From Deltaproteobacteria bacterium (GTDB lineage: Bacteria > Desulfobacterota > Desulfobacteria > Desulfobacterales > Desulfatibacillaceae): a stretch of DNA of 64,000 nucleotides. Each line of letters begins with the position of its first letter. Position 1 is the first letter of the stretch. The stretch lies in contig JACRLG010000028.1 in NCBI GenBank assembly GCA_016235345.1, forward strand, positions 126,001 through 190,000. Reading direction: 5' to 3'. The translations under genes were made by a program, and so were the position numbers. Under the pieces are notes generated by a model. It was given only the letters and a program-made list of their open reading frames with translations, did not search any database and was not told the origin of the DNA. This document shows positions 52,302 to 61,018 of the stretch, piece after piece.

Positions 52302-53099
52302 ATGAGCGCCATTCACGAAGCCCTGAAAAAGGCACAGGAGGAAAGGGACAACACCCCCGATTCCTACCAGTCCGTGGGGCAGTCGGGCGAAAGACGGAAA
52401 GCCCCGGTTCCGGGTGCCGCGAAGCTTGCGGCAGTGGCGGGAGCGGTGATTTTGCTTGCCGGAGCAGGGTATTTCTGGTTTAACATGGCGGGAAAAAAGG
52501 ATTTATCGCATAAGGCCGAAGCTATCGGGACGCCTTCTCCGGTAAAATTCCCCATTGCGGTCAAGGTCGCAGAACCGCCCCCCGCCCCCGCTGGGCAGGC
52601 GGGCGAGGTTTCCCCCCAACCCCCGGCCCAGGGCGGGCCTCCGGGCGGAATCCGGGCAGGGATGCCGGACATAAAAAACGCCCGGCTTTTTTTCGATCAG
52701 GCCGTAAAGCACCACCAGAGCGGCAGGACGGGCCTTGCCGTGGAATTTTATCAAAAAAGCCTTCAGTACGATCAGAATTTTGCGAAAAGCCTCAACAACC
52801 TTGCCGTGATCGCCATGGAGGAGGGACGCCTGGGCGCGGCCAAAGAGGGCTTCCAGAAAGCCCAGCGGGCCGACCCGCACTATGCCGACCCGTACTACAA
52901 CTTAGCCTGCTTAAGCGCCAGGGAAGGCAGCCCGGCCAAGGCCCTGCCCTATTTGCGGGAGGCCTTCGCCAAGGACCCGGAAACCCGCGCGGCGGCTAAT
53001 AGCGACCCCGATCTCGCCCCGGTGAGACAGCTTCCGGGTTTTGCTCAACTCATGAAAGAAACGGAGCAGAAGCCGCCCGGCCCCTCAAAGGGAAAGTGA
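52302..53099 (+). CDS. GspB-like TPR membrane protein
   Basis: 265 residues. The start MSAIHEALKKAQEERDN is the N-terminal signature of GspB/ExeB-type proteins. A membrane helix (AAVAGAVILLAGAGYFWF), a Pro-rich linker, then a TPR domain (VEFYQKSLQYDQNFAKSLNN, AKEGFQKAQRADPHYADPYY) follow. ExeB normally pairs with ExeA; here the C-terminal domain is replaced by TPRs, which is unusual. A hairpin with seven T's follows the stop. Confidence 0.75.
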   Translation: MSAIHEALKKAQEERDNTPDSYQSVGQSGERRKAPVPGAAKLAAVAGAVILLAGAGYFWFNMAGKKDLSHKAEAIGTPSPVKFPIAVKVAEPPPAPAGQAGEVSPQPPAQGGPPGGIRAGMPDIKNARLFFDQAVKHHQSGRTGLAVEFYQKSLQYDQNFAKSLNNLAVIAMEEGRLGAAKEGFQKAQRADPHYADPYYNLACLSAREGSPAKALPYLREAFAKDPETRAAANSDPDLAPVRQLPGFAQLMKETEQKPPGPSKGK

Positions 53100-53100
53100 T

Positions 53101-53128
53101 GCCGTTTCGGGACGGCGGGGCTTTTTTT
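53101..53128 (+). terminator. Possible intrinsic terminator before gspD
   Basis: GCCGT-TTCGGG-ACGGC (53101-53116), then GGGGC and seven T's (53122-53128), directly after the stop codon of the TPR gene. It may reduce read-through into gspD. Confidence 0.5.
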
Positions 53129-53209
53129 CCGTAGAGATTTCAAAAACGGTGTTTCATGCCTTTTTCAACAGGCGAACATTGCTCATAAAGAGAAAGCGGG
53201 TTTCCATCA

Positions 53210-55771
53210 ATGCGGCCTAAATCAAGATCATCATTCGCCCTGGGTTTCCTGGCGGCTCTTGCCCTCTTCACAGGCCTTGCCGTTGACCAGGGCCTGGCCG
53301 CCCGCGTGACCGGCTCATCCTCATCACAGTCGGGCGAGGGCGTGTCGGCTCCTCCCCCCTCTTCGATCCGGCAGCCCGCCCCGGCCCCGGTGAGCCAGGA
53401 GCCCCCGTCCAGGCGTCCGCCCGCTTCTTTAAGGCGTCCATCGGCCCCTGCCGACCCGGTCCCCCAGGCCGACAGCCCGGTTTCCGGGTATCAGGCAACG
53501 GACTCCGGGCAGGAGCCGGGTTCGCCTGTCGGCACAGAGGTCCGGGATGAGCCGAGGCCCGCGAGAAAAGCCAAAAAGTCGAGCGGCATCCGCCTGGATT
53601 TCAAGGACGCGGGCCTGGACGTGGTGGCCCAGCTCATAAGCGAGCTTTCGGGCAAAAATTTCATTTTGGACCCCTCCTTGAAGGGAAAGACCGTCACCAT
53701 CATCAGCCCCAAGCCCGTAACCGCAGCCGAGGCTTACAAGGTTTTCGAGTCCATACTGGAAATCCACGGACTGACCACCATAGCCGCCGGAAAGGTGATA
53801 AAGATAGTGCCTGCGGCGGACGCCAGGGGCAGGAGCGTTGAAACCCGGCTCGAACCCAAAAAGGGCGCAATGGAAGACAAGGTGGTGACCCAGGTCATAC
53901 CACTCAGATACGCGTCTTCCGCAGAGGTGGCCAAGGTCTTTCAGCAGCTCGTTTCCAAAAGCGCGGTGATCCTCTCATACGCCCCCACCAACACAGTCAT
54001 AGTCACCGATTACCTTTCCAACATCCAGCGGCTCTTGCGTATACTCAAGGTCATTGACGTGGCCGGGGCCGGCCAGGAGATTTCCATTGTTCCCTTAAAG
54101 CACGCGTCATCTGCGGACATGGTCAAGATTCTCGCCGCCTTTTTCACCCAAAAAAGGGTGCCCGCCGGGGTGGCCTCAGCCGAGGACATCCGTATAGTTC
54201 CTGACGAACGCACCAATAGCCTTGTGATAATGGCTTCCGAGGTGGACACCAAAACCGTCAAGGAAGTGGTGTCCATGCTGGATAAGCCCGTGCCCAAGGG
54301 CAAGGGGAAGATTCACATCTACCCGCTTCAGAACCATTCCGCCGAAGACGTGGCCAAGGTCCTGGAAAAGCTCGTAAGCGCCTCGGCCAAGCCCGCCGAC
54401 CCGGCCAAGAAATCGGGCGAGACACCCCTTTTGAGCCAGAACGTGCAGATTTCCCCGGACAAGGCCACCAACTCCCTGGTCATTATGGCCCAGCCGGAGG
54501 ATTACCCGGTGCTGGAAGCCGTCATAAGGAAGCTCGACATAACAAGGCCCATGGTCTACATCGAGGCCCTCATCATGGAGGTGTCCACCAGGAAGAACTT
54601 CGATCTGGGCGTCGAGTGGCGGATCGGCGACGACTTCACCATCGAGGGCGGCAAGGGCGTGGCTTTCGGCGGTTCGGGCGGAGCTGGCACGGGCGGCAAC
54701 TATTCCATCTTCCCGTCCCCCACGGTCACCACCGCCGGAGTGGCCACGGCCTTTCCCTCGGCCTTTTCCTTCGGCGTGCTGGGCGAGGCCATCAAGGTGG
54801 GCGACGTGGTGTTCCCCACCATCGGCGCGGTGGTCCGGGCCTACCAGAACGATTCCGACGTCCACATACTCTCGGCCCCCCAGGTGCTCACCACCAACAA
54901 CGAGGAAGCCAAGATGACCGTGGGCAAGAACGTGCCCTACGTCACCCGCAAGGAAACCTCCACGAGTTCGGTGGATTACTCCACCTACGAGTACAAGGAC
55001 GTGGGCGTGACTTTAAAGATCACCCCCCAGATCAGCCAGGCCCGCACGGTGAGATTGAAGGTCTTCCAGGAGGTTTCCAGGCTCATTGAAACCGGCGACG
55101 TGGACCGCCCCACCACCTTCAAGCGCTCCACCGAAACCACTGTGGTGGTGAAGGACGGCCAGACCATAGTGATCGGCGGCTTGATCGACCGCTCCACCGA
55201 GGGCACCACCTACAGGGTTCCCTGCCTGGCCGACATCCCGGTCATAGGCAAGGCCTTCCGCTCGACCTCCGAAACAAAGGAGCGCACCAACCTCTACGTT
55301 TTCCTCACTCCCCACATCATCGAGCAGCCGGGCGAGGCCAAGGGCATCACCGAGGAGAAAAAGGAGGAGATGGACAGGATAGAGGAGGAGGCGGTGAAAC
55401 TTTTCGGGCGCACCGGCGGAGACCTCACCGAGGCTCTCGAAGGAATGACCCTGGACGGCCCCGCCGAGGCGGCCTCCCCCACCCCGACGGGCGTCGGACC
55501 CGGAGCCCGCCAATCGGACGAATCCGAAGCCGACCAGCGTGACGAGCGGGTGTCCGGCACCGTGCATCTGAAGTCCAGGCCAAGCGGAGACCCATCCTCC
55601 ATGTCGGGATACCAGGATTCCCAGTCATCCGGCTCATCGGAGCCATCGGGCGGCTCCGGAGCGTCCGGCTATGGCGGAGGCTCATCGGGCTACGGGGGGA
55701 GCGGCTCGTTCCCGGTCCAGCCGCCTCCCGGTTCCAGCGCGGCCCAGGGCTACCAGCGCGGCGGACAGTGA
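53210..55771 (+). CDS. gspD: Type II secretion secretin GspD
   Basis: The outer-membrane channel, 853 residues. Signal peptide (FALGFLAALALFTGLAVDQG), a Pro/Ser-rich linker, N0 domain (IRLDFKDAGLDVVAQLISEL near 125), N1-N3 repeats (VTQVIPLRYASSAEVAKVF; VPLKHASSADMVKILAAFF; IYPLQNHSAEDVAKVLEKL), then the secretin domain (VYIEALIMEVSTRKNFDLGV, VHILSAPQVLTTNNEEAKMT, VGKNVPYVT, VVKDGQTIVIGGLID, FLTPHII). The last 130 residues are rich in Gly, Ser and Asp and are unusual for the family. No pilotin gene is seen nearby. Confidence 0.95.
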   Translation: MRPKSRSSFALGFLAALALFTGLAVDQGLAARVTGSSSSQSGEGVSAPPPSSIRQPAPAPVSQEPPSRRPPASLRRPSAPADPVPQADSPVSGYQATDSGQEPGSPVGTEVRDEPRPARKAKKSSGIRLDFKDAGLDVVAQLISELSGKNFILDPSLKGKTVTIISPKPVTAAEAYKVFESILEIHGLTTIAAGKVIKIVPAADARGRSVETRLEPKKGAMEDKVVTQVIPLRYASSAEVAKVFQQLVSKSAVILSYAPTNTVIVTDYLSNIQRLLRILKVIDVAGAGQEISIVPLKHASSADMVKILAAFFTQKRVPAGVASAEDIRIVPDERTNSLVIMASEVDTKTVKEVVSMLDKPVPKGKGKIHIYPLQNHSAEDVAKVLEKLVSASAKPADPAKKSGETPLLSQNVQISPDKATNSLVIMAQPEDYPVLEAVIRKLDITRPMVYIEALIMEVSTRKNFDLGVEWRIGDDFTIEGGKGVAFGGSGGAGTGGNYSIFPSPTVTTAGVATAFPSAFSFGVLGEAIKVGDVVFPTIGAVVRAYQNDSDVHILSAPQVLTTNNEEAKMTVGKNVPYVTRKETSTSSVDYSTYEYKDVGVTLKITPQISQARTVRLKVFQEVSRLIETGDVDRPTTFKRSTETTVVVKDGQTIVIGGLIDRSTEGTTYRVPCLADIPVIGKAFRSTSETKERTNLYVFLTPHIIEQPGEAKGITEEKKEEMDRIEEEAVKLFGRTGGDLTEALEGMTLDGPAEAASPTPTGVGPGARQSDESEADQRDERVSGTVHLKSRPSGDPSSMSGYQDSQSSGSSEPSGGSGASGYGGGSSGYGGSGSFPVQPPPGSSAAQGYQRGGQ

Positions 55772-55781
55772 GGGGCGGCGC

Positions 55782-57518
55782 ATGGAAAGATCCTTTGACG
55801 AAATTTTGCAGGCCGATTTCAAGGTGGCCCCTGACGTCCTTTCCGAGGCCCGAAGGCAGGCGGCTGACAAGGCCAGCCCTCTTGGCGACATCCTGGTTCA
55901 GAAAAGGGTCCTCACCGAGCTTGAGTACCTTGAGGCCCTTGGCCGCTATTACAAGGTCCAGGTTATGGAGCGCCTTCCAAGGGAGCCTTCGTCGCCCGAA
56001 TTCACCAGCCGGGTGCCCATTCAGTTTTTGAAGCGAAACCGCATGGTTCCGCTGTATCTGCCGCAGGAGCAGCCCCCTCACCGCGCCCAGAAGGCCGATG
56101 ACCAGGAAAACCGGCGTCTGGTGGTGGCGGTGAACGACCCCACCCGGCTCCAGGCCGTGGACGACCTGACCTCAGCCTTGGGCGTCGGCCCGGCGGGGAT
56201 GGTCATAGCCCCGGCCCAGGAGATACTTTCGGCCATCAACATGGCCTACGACCTTGCCAGGGACTCCGCCGAGCAGCTCGTCGCAGACATCAACGAGAGC
56301 ACGGACGCCATCATCTCGGAAATCGAGCAGACCGCCGACCTTCTGGACGACACCTCCGAAGCGCCCATAATCAAGCTCGTTAACCACATTCTTTCCGAGG
56401 GCGTCAAGGCGCGGGCTTCCGATATTCACATCGAGCCCTACCAGGGGGCCCTGAAGGTCCGCTACCGGGTGGACGGCATTCTCTACGACCTAATCTCGCC
56501 CCCCAAAAGCATCCAGAACGCCTTAACCAGCCGCATCAAGGTCATGGGCAACATGAACATAGCCGAAAAGCGGCTGCCCCAGGACGGGCGCATTGAAATC
56601 CGCATCGGCGACAAGAACGTGGACATCCGCGTTTCCACCATCCCCACCACCCACGGCGAACGGGTGGTTTTAAGGCTTCTGGACAAAAGCTCCACGGTGC
56701 TAATGATGTCCGACCTTGGCCTTTCCCCGGCCCGGCTTTCCACCATGAACAACCTGATCCAGACGCCCCACGGGATAATTCTCGTCACCGGCCCCACCGG
56801 AAGCGGCAAGACCACCACCCTCTACGCGGTCCTGTCCACCATCAACAAGCCCGGCATAAACATCATCACCATAGAAGACCCGGTTGAATACCAGATTCAG
56901 GGCATCGGCCAGATCCAGGTAAACCCCAAGATCGAGCTTACCTTCGCGCGGGGCCTTCGCTCCATAGTGCGCCAGGACCCGGACGTGATCCTTGTCGGCG
57001 AAATCCGCGACAAGGAAACCGCCGACATCGCCGTGCAGGCCTCCCTTACCGGCCACCTGGTTTTCTCGACCTTGCACACCAACGACTCGGCTTCCGCCAT
57101 AACGCGCCTCATAGACATTGGCGTGGAGCCCTTTCTCATCTCCTCCTCCGTGCTTGCGGTGGTGGCCCAGCGCCTGGTACGCATGCTCTGCGACAACTGC
57201 AAGGCCCCCTACATGCCCGATCAGGCGGCCCTGGCCCAGTTGGGCCTAAGCATCAACGACTTTCCCAGTCACGGCGTGTACCAGGCCAAGGGCTGTCCGG
57301 CCTGCCTCCAGACCGGCTACCGGGGCCGGATCGGCATTTTCGAGATCATGCCCATGGACAAGGACATAAAAAGCCTCATCCTTTCCACATCAGACTCCAA
57401 CCAGATCAAGGCCCAGGCCGTGCGCAACCGCATGGTGACCCTGCGCCAGGACGGGGTGCGGAAGGTGATGGATGGCATAACCACGATAGAAGAGGTGTTC
57501 CGCGTAACCCAGCTGTAG
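55782..57518 (+). CDS. gspE: Type II secretion ATPase GspE
   Basis: The cytoplasmic hexameric ATPase that powers pseudopilus growth. 578 residues. The N1E-like domain starts FDEILQADFKVAPDVLSEAR; the core has HIEPYQGALKVRYRVDG, LPQDGRIEI, Walker A GPTGSGKTTTLYAVL near 345, IEDPVEYQIQGIGQIQVN, VILVGEIRDKETADIA, HLVFSTLHTNDS and two zinc CxxC pairs (CDNC and CPAC). Starts 10 bp after the gspD stop. The close relative PilB is possible, but position makes GspE the better call. Repeat copy I follows directly. Confidence 0.93.
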   Translation: MERSFDEILQADFKVAPDVLSEARRQAADKASPLGDILVQKRVLTELEYLEALGRYYKVQVMERLPREPSSPEFTSRVPIQFLKRNRMVPLYLPQEQPPHRAQKADDQENRRLVVAVNDPTRLQAVDDLTSALGVGPAGMVIAPAQEILSAINMAYDLARDSAEQLVADINESTDAIISEIEQTADLLDDTSEAPIIKLVNHILSEGVKARASDIHIEPYQGALKVRYRVDGILYDLISPPKSIQNALTSRIKVMGNMNIAEKRLPQDGRIEIRIGDKNVDIRVSTIPTTHGERVVLRLLDKSSTVLMMSDLGLSPARLSTMNNLIQTPHGIILVTGPTGSGKTTTLYAVLSTINKPGINIITIEDPVEYQIQGIGQIQVNPKIELTFARGLRSIVRQDPDVILVGEIRDKETADIAVQASLTGHLVFSTLHTNDSASAITRLIDIGVEPFLISSSVLAVVAQRLVRMLCDNCKAPYMPDQAALAQLGLSINDFPSHGVYQAKGCPACLQTGYRGRIGIFEIMPMDKDIKSLILSTSDSNQIKAQAVRNRMVTLRQDGVRKVMDGITTIEEVFRVTQL

Positions 57519-57637
57519 GGCGCCCACAAGCGCGAACTGCTGTGTCAGAGCAAAGCGGGCGGGTCGTCATGTACGGCAAGTACTATTCCTCCCCGCCCGC
57601 TTCACTCTTCCTTGCATTTCATCGCTTGTGACCACCC
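57519..57637 (-). repeat. Modular palindromic repeat, copy I (type-2 centre)
   Basis: Ends CACAAGCGCGAACTGCTGTG and TTGCATTTCATCGCTTGTG; centre GTCGTCATGTACGGCAAGTA as in copy E. It begins at the gspE stop codon. Confidence 0.85.
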
Positions 57638-57651
57638 TACGGGAGACGGTA

Positions 57652-58626
57652 TTGATTTTATCAGCAACCTCAAAAACATCCTCGTTTCGCCATAAACTCA
57701 CGTATGCCTTGCGACGGGCTCCGGCGGTGATCCTTCTTTTCCTGCTGGCTCTTCTGGCCGGATGGGCCGGGGCGGCCAGGGCCGACGGGCCGTGCATAAC
57801 GGCGGGCGACCAGTTCTCGTTCGCCGAGGGGTACTTCGAGCGGGGGGAGTACTTCAGGGCCATAGGCGAGTACGAGAGGTTCCTCCATTTTTTTCCCGAT
57901 GCACCCCTGGCCGCGTCTGCCAGCCTTCGTATAGGCCAGGGCTATTTCAAGGGCGAAAAGTACGATTCGGCCAAAGACGCCCTGGAAACCTTCCTTTCCC
58001 GGTTCCCCGATGATCCCCGCGCCTTCGAGGCGAGAATGCTGGCCTGCGAGTGCGAGACAAAATCGGCGGGCGCGGAAAACGGCGAGGCCTGCTTGAAGGC
58101 CCTTCTCGCAAAAAGCCAGGCGGCAGGGATTACTTCCGATAAAGACCGGGCCTTGTTCCGCCTTGGACGCCTTTACATGGACAAGGGCGACTGGAAAAGC
58201 GCCGAAGCGGCGTTTTCGGCGGTCAGCCCCGAAGGCCCGGAATCCGGGGGGGCGAAAGCGGCCCTTGCGAGGCTGTCGTCAACATCCGAAATCCCCCGGA
58301 AAAGCCCGGCCCTTGCCGGAACCCTGTCTTTGGTTCCGGGCCTTGGCCAGCTTTACGTCGGGCGGAAAAAAGACGCCCTGGCGGCCTTCCTGGTGAACGG
58401 GGCCTTAATATGGGCGGCGGCGGAAGCCTTCGACAGGGGCGAAAACGGCCTTGGGGCCGCCATCACCCTTGTGGGCGCGGGCTTCTACGCGGGCAACATC
58501 AACGGGGCCGTGAACTCCGCCAAAAAATACAACAAGGACCAAAGGGAGGGCTTCGTAAAGAGCCTTCAACTGGGGTTCGCGCCGGTTTCCGGCGGGGCAT
58601 CGATTTTTGCGGTTGTAAAATTTTAA
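57652..58626 (+). CDS. Exported TPR protein with C-terminal membrane domain
   Basis: About 324 residues. A signal peptide (APAVILLFLLALLAGWAGAA), TPR-type repeats (FAEGYFERGEYFRAIGEYER, LRIGQGYFKGEKYDSAKDAL, LFRLGRLYMDKGDWKSAEAA), then a C-terminal domain with two short hydrophobic hairpins (LAGTLSLVPGLGQLYVGRKK, AAFLVNGALIWAAAEAF) like the DUF5683 type. The TTG at 57652 has GGGAG 6 nt upstream; a GTG at 57628 lies inside repeat I. It may be an accessory of the secretion system by position, but the function is unknown. Confidence 0.75.
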   Translation: MILSATSKTSSFRHKLTYALRRAPAVILLFLLALLAGWAGAARADGPCITAGDQFSFAEGYFERGEYFRAIGEYERFLHFFPDAPLAASASLRIGQGYFKGEKYDSAKDALETFLSRFPDDPRAFEARMLACECETKSAGAENGEACLKALLAKSQAAGITSDKDRALFRLGRLYMDKGDWKSAEAAFSAVSPEGPESGGAKAALARLSSTSEIPRKSPALAGTLSLVPGLGQLYVGRKKDALAAFLVNGALIWAAAEAFDRGENGLGAAITLVGAGFYAGNINGAVNSAKKYNKDQREGFVKSLQLGFAPVSGGASIFAVVKF

Positions 58627-59050
58627 TAAGCCGTGTTTAAAGGAATTGATCATTTTCAAGAAACGGGCATTCAGGCACTCGCCCGCAACAGCGAACCCAA
58701 GCGAAAACAGTCAAAATTACAGTTTGAGTCCAAGCCTGCCGCCAAGCCCGCCGCCCATCCCGCCGAGCGTTTTACACACTGACAGGCCAAGGAAATGTCT
58801 CGCTTTTGGCGAAAATCCCTTATAAGGTGACGCAGTTTTATCGGTATCGAACCCGAAAGCCCTTTCGAACCCATATGGAAAAGCTGGATGAGAAGACTGG
58901 ATAAAAACGATGAACACGGCGCGCGAAAAACCAATGAGCAAACGTACTAAAAGTACGTGGCGGAATTGGCTTTCTCGCGCAACACTAAAGTATCGCGTTT
59001 TTAGACAGTCCGGTCACCGGCTTTTTAGGTAACATCTAAGGAGCATCATC
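58627..59050. other. Intergenic region with repeat copy J, no gene seen
   Basis: 424 bp. The first 240 bp show nothing recognisable; the second half is repeat copy J. The GGAGG-type site of the radical SAM gene lies at its end. Confidence 0.6.
58875..59018 (+). repeat. Modular palindromic repeat, copy J
   Basis: Somewhat degenerate type-1 copy: AACCAATGAGCAAACGTACT and AAGTACGTGGCGGAATTGGC centre, right end CGCGTTTTTAGACAGTCCGG. Confidence 0.8.
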
Positions 59051-60649
59051 ATGCGCGTTGCAGTAATTGCCCCGCCCTACCCCCTGGAGGAGGCCCCGGC
59101 GCCGCCCCTGGGCGTTTGCTACGTGGCCGCAGCCTTCGAGGCCGCAGGCTGCGAGGTGGCCATCTTCGATTTCGTGGTTTCCGAGTATTCCAAGGCCAAG
59201 CTGGCGAAATTGATGGACGAGTTCAAACCAGACGTTGTGGGGTCAACCTCGGTCACGCTCAATTTCACGTCGGCGGCGCAGATAGTGTGCGACGCCAAGG
59301 ACATAAACCCGGCCATCCTCACCATGATGGGCGGCCCCCACGTCTCCTTTTACGCCAAGGAGACCCTTGCCCAGTATCCGGGCATAGACATGATAATTCG
59401 CGGCGAGGGCGAGCAGACCATAGCCGAGCTTGTTCCCGTGCTCAAAGACCCCGGCTCGTGGAGCGGAATAAAGGGGATCACCTATCGTGAAGGCGGCGGA
59501 GTGGCGGAAACCGGAACCCGCGACTTTATCAAGGACCTGGACACCCTTCCCTTTCCCTCCCGGCACCTTCTGCCCCTGTCCCGCTACAAGGCCCTGGGCT
59601 TTCCCATCTCCATAATCACCAGCCGAGGCTGCCCCCACCAGTGCATCTTCTGCCTGGGACGCCGCATGGTGGGCGCAAAGGTTCGCTACCGCGACCCGGT
59701 CCTTGTGGTGGACGAGATCGAGCATCTGCTCTCGCTTGGCTTTCCAAGGATCAACGTGGCGGACGACCTTTTCGCATCCAACAAGGAGCGCGTGGCTGCA
59801 GTCTGCGGGGAGATAAGACGCCGGAACCTCAATTTCGGCTGGAGCGCCTTCGCCAGGGTGAACACCGTTGACGAAGAGGTGGTCCGCACAATGAAGGAGG
59901 CCGGATGCGACTGCATCGCCTTCGGCATTGAAAGCGGAAACACCGAGATGCTCAAACGCGTGAAAAAGGGAATCACCAAGGAGCAGGTTTTAAAGGCCAA
60001 GGAAGTTTGCGAAAAGGTGGGGATGAGCGTTCACGGCTCCTTCATAGTGGGGCTTCCGGGCGAAACCGCCGAGACCCTGGCCGAAACCGAAAAGTTCGCC
60101 AACGGCTTAAAATTCCTCCACGGCTACCACTATCTAGCGCCCTTTCCCGGAACCACACTCTACGAAGACATAGACAAATACGAGATAGAGCTTCTCACCC
60201 GCGACTGGAGCCTCTATGACGCCAACCGGCCCGTCACCCGCACCCCGGGGGCAAGCCCAGAGGACGTTATAGCCTTTGTTCACCGCTTCGAGGCCGAATG
60301 CAACGAGGAATGGGCCAAGCTCGAAAAAGGCTACATCGACGGCACCAACACCCCCATGGAAAACCTTAGGGTGGAGGGAAACCGCAAGCTGCCCGTGTCG
60401 TTTAAGGTCATAGCGGGCGACATGATCGATTCCTGCGGAGCGCTTCCCAGCGCCGGGGCCGTTACAGACACGGAGGCCCTGGATATTCTCAGCGACAGGA
60501 TAAGCGCCGAAACGGGCTTTGATCCCATACTGGTCAAAAAGGTCCTTTCGGATTTCAAAAGGGGCGGCCACATCACCATAGTCGAAAAGCCCGACGGAAC
60601 CAGAACCTGGGCCTGGAGCCCCAACCCGGCCCATGCCAGGAAAAATTGA
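59051..60649 (+). CDS. B12-binding domain radical SAM protein
   Basis: 532 residues. An N-terminal Rossmann-type cobalamin domain (VIAPPYPLEEAPAPPLGVCY, VGSTSVTLNFTSAAQIVCDA, MMGGPHVSFYAKETL), then the radical SAM barrel with SRGCPHQCIFCLGRR (CxxxCxxC near residue 197), GIESGNTEMLKRVKKGI and GSFIVGLPGETAETL. A C-terminal extension of about 110 residues ends with a winged-helix-like segment (DPILVKKVLSDFKRGGHITI). Such enzymes methylate or rearrange carbon centres; the substrate is unknown. AAGGAG sets the ATG. A clear terminator follows. Confidence 0.88.
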   Translation: MRVAVIAPPYPLEEAPAPPLGVCYVAAAFEAAGCEVAIFDFVVSEYSKAKLAKLMDEFKPDVVGSTSVTLNFTSAAQIVCDAKDINPAILTMMGGPHVSFYAKETLAQYPGIDMIIRGEGEQTIAELVPVLKDPGSWSGIKGITYREGGGVAETGTRDFIKDLDTLPFPSRHLLPLSRYKALGFPISIITSRGCPHQCIFCLGRRMVGAKVRYRDPVLVVDEIEHLLSLGFPRINVADDLFASNKERVAAVCGEIRRRNLNFGWSAFARVNTVDEEVVRTMKEAGCDCIAFGIESGNTEMLKRVKKGITKEQVLKAKEVCEKVGMSVHGSFIVGLPGETAETLAETEKFANGLKFLHGYHYLAPFPGTTLYEDIDKYEIELLTRDWSLYDANRPVTRTPGASPEDVIAFVHRFEAECNEEWAKLEKGYIDGTNTPMENLRVEGNRKLPVSFKVIAGDMIDSCGALPSAGAVTDTEALDILSDRISAETGFDPILVKKVLSDFKRGGHITIVEKPDGTRTWAWSPNPAHARKN

Positions 60650-60666
60650 TTTGAGATGAGGACCAA

Positions 60667-60705
60667 GGCGTCCGGTGGAACCATATTTTACCGGACGCCT
60701 TTTTT
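60667..60705 (+). terminator. Intrinsic terminator after radical SAM gene
   Basis: GGCGTCCGGT (60667-60676) and ACCGGACGCC (60690-60699), perfect 10-bp stem, followed by six T's. Confidence 0.9.
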
Positions 60706-60790
60706 GCGCCCATATAAAATTATGTGGCTGCGAACTATTCTCAGCTTATGGCTCTATTTATGAAAAGAAAAGGCGAAGAGCGCCAAGGCC

Positions 60791-60869
60791 CGTCACCCCG
60801 GCGAAAGCCGGGGTCCAGAATGCCGCGTTTAATATAAAGAACTGGATTCCGGCCTACGCCGGAATGACG
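60791..60869. repeat. REP-like inverted pair
   Basis: CGTCACCCCGGCGAAAGCCG and (reversed) TTCCGGCCTACGCCGGAATG; inverted counterpart of 11441-11521. Confidence 0.75.
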
Positions 60870-61018
60870 GAGCGCGGGGCTTTACCGGTTTCGTTTTGCC
60901 TGCATTAAAAAGCTGCGAATAGTTCAGAGCCACATTACAGATTGACCGGCGCAAGGCCGATGGTTTAGGCTGTTGAAAAATGGGGTTTTCCTTGAACCAT
61001 GAAACAAGGGAGGTTTTC

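Noticed and set aside
58717-58941. Minus-strand open frame ending in a Gly-rich tail (GGMGGGLGGRLG)
   Set aside because: It begins inside repeat J and has no ribosome site. The Gly-rich part comes from a GC-rich stretch and is not convincing as protein.
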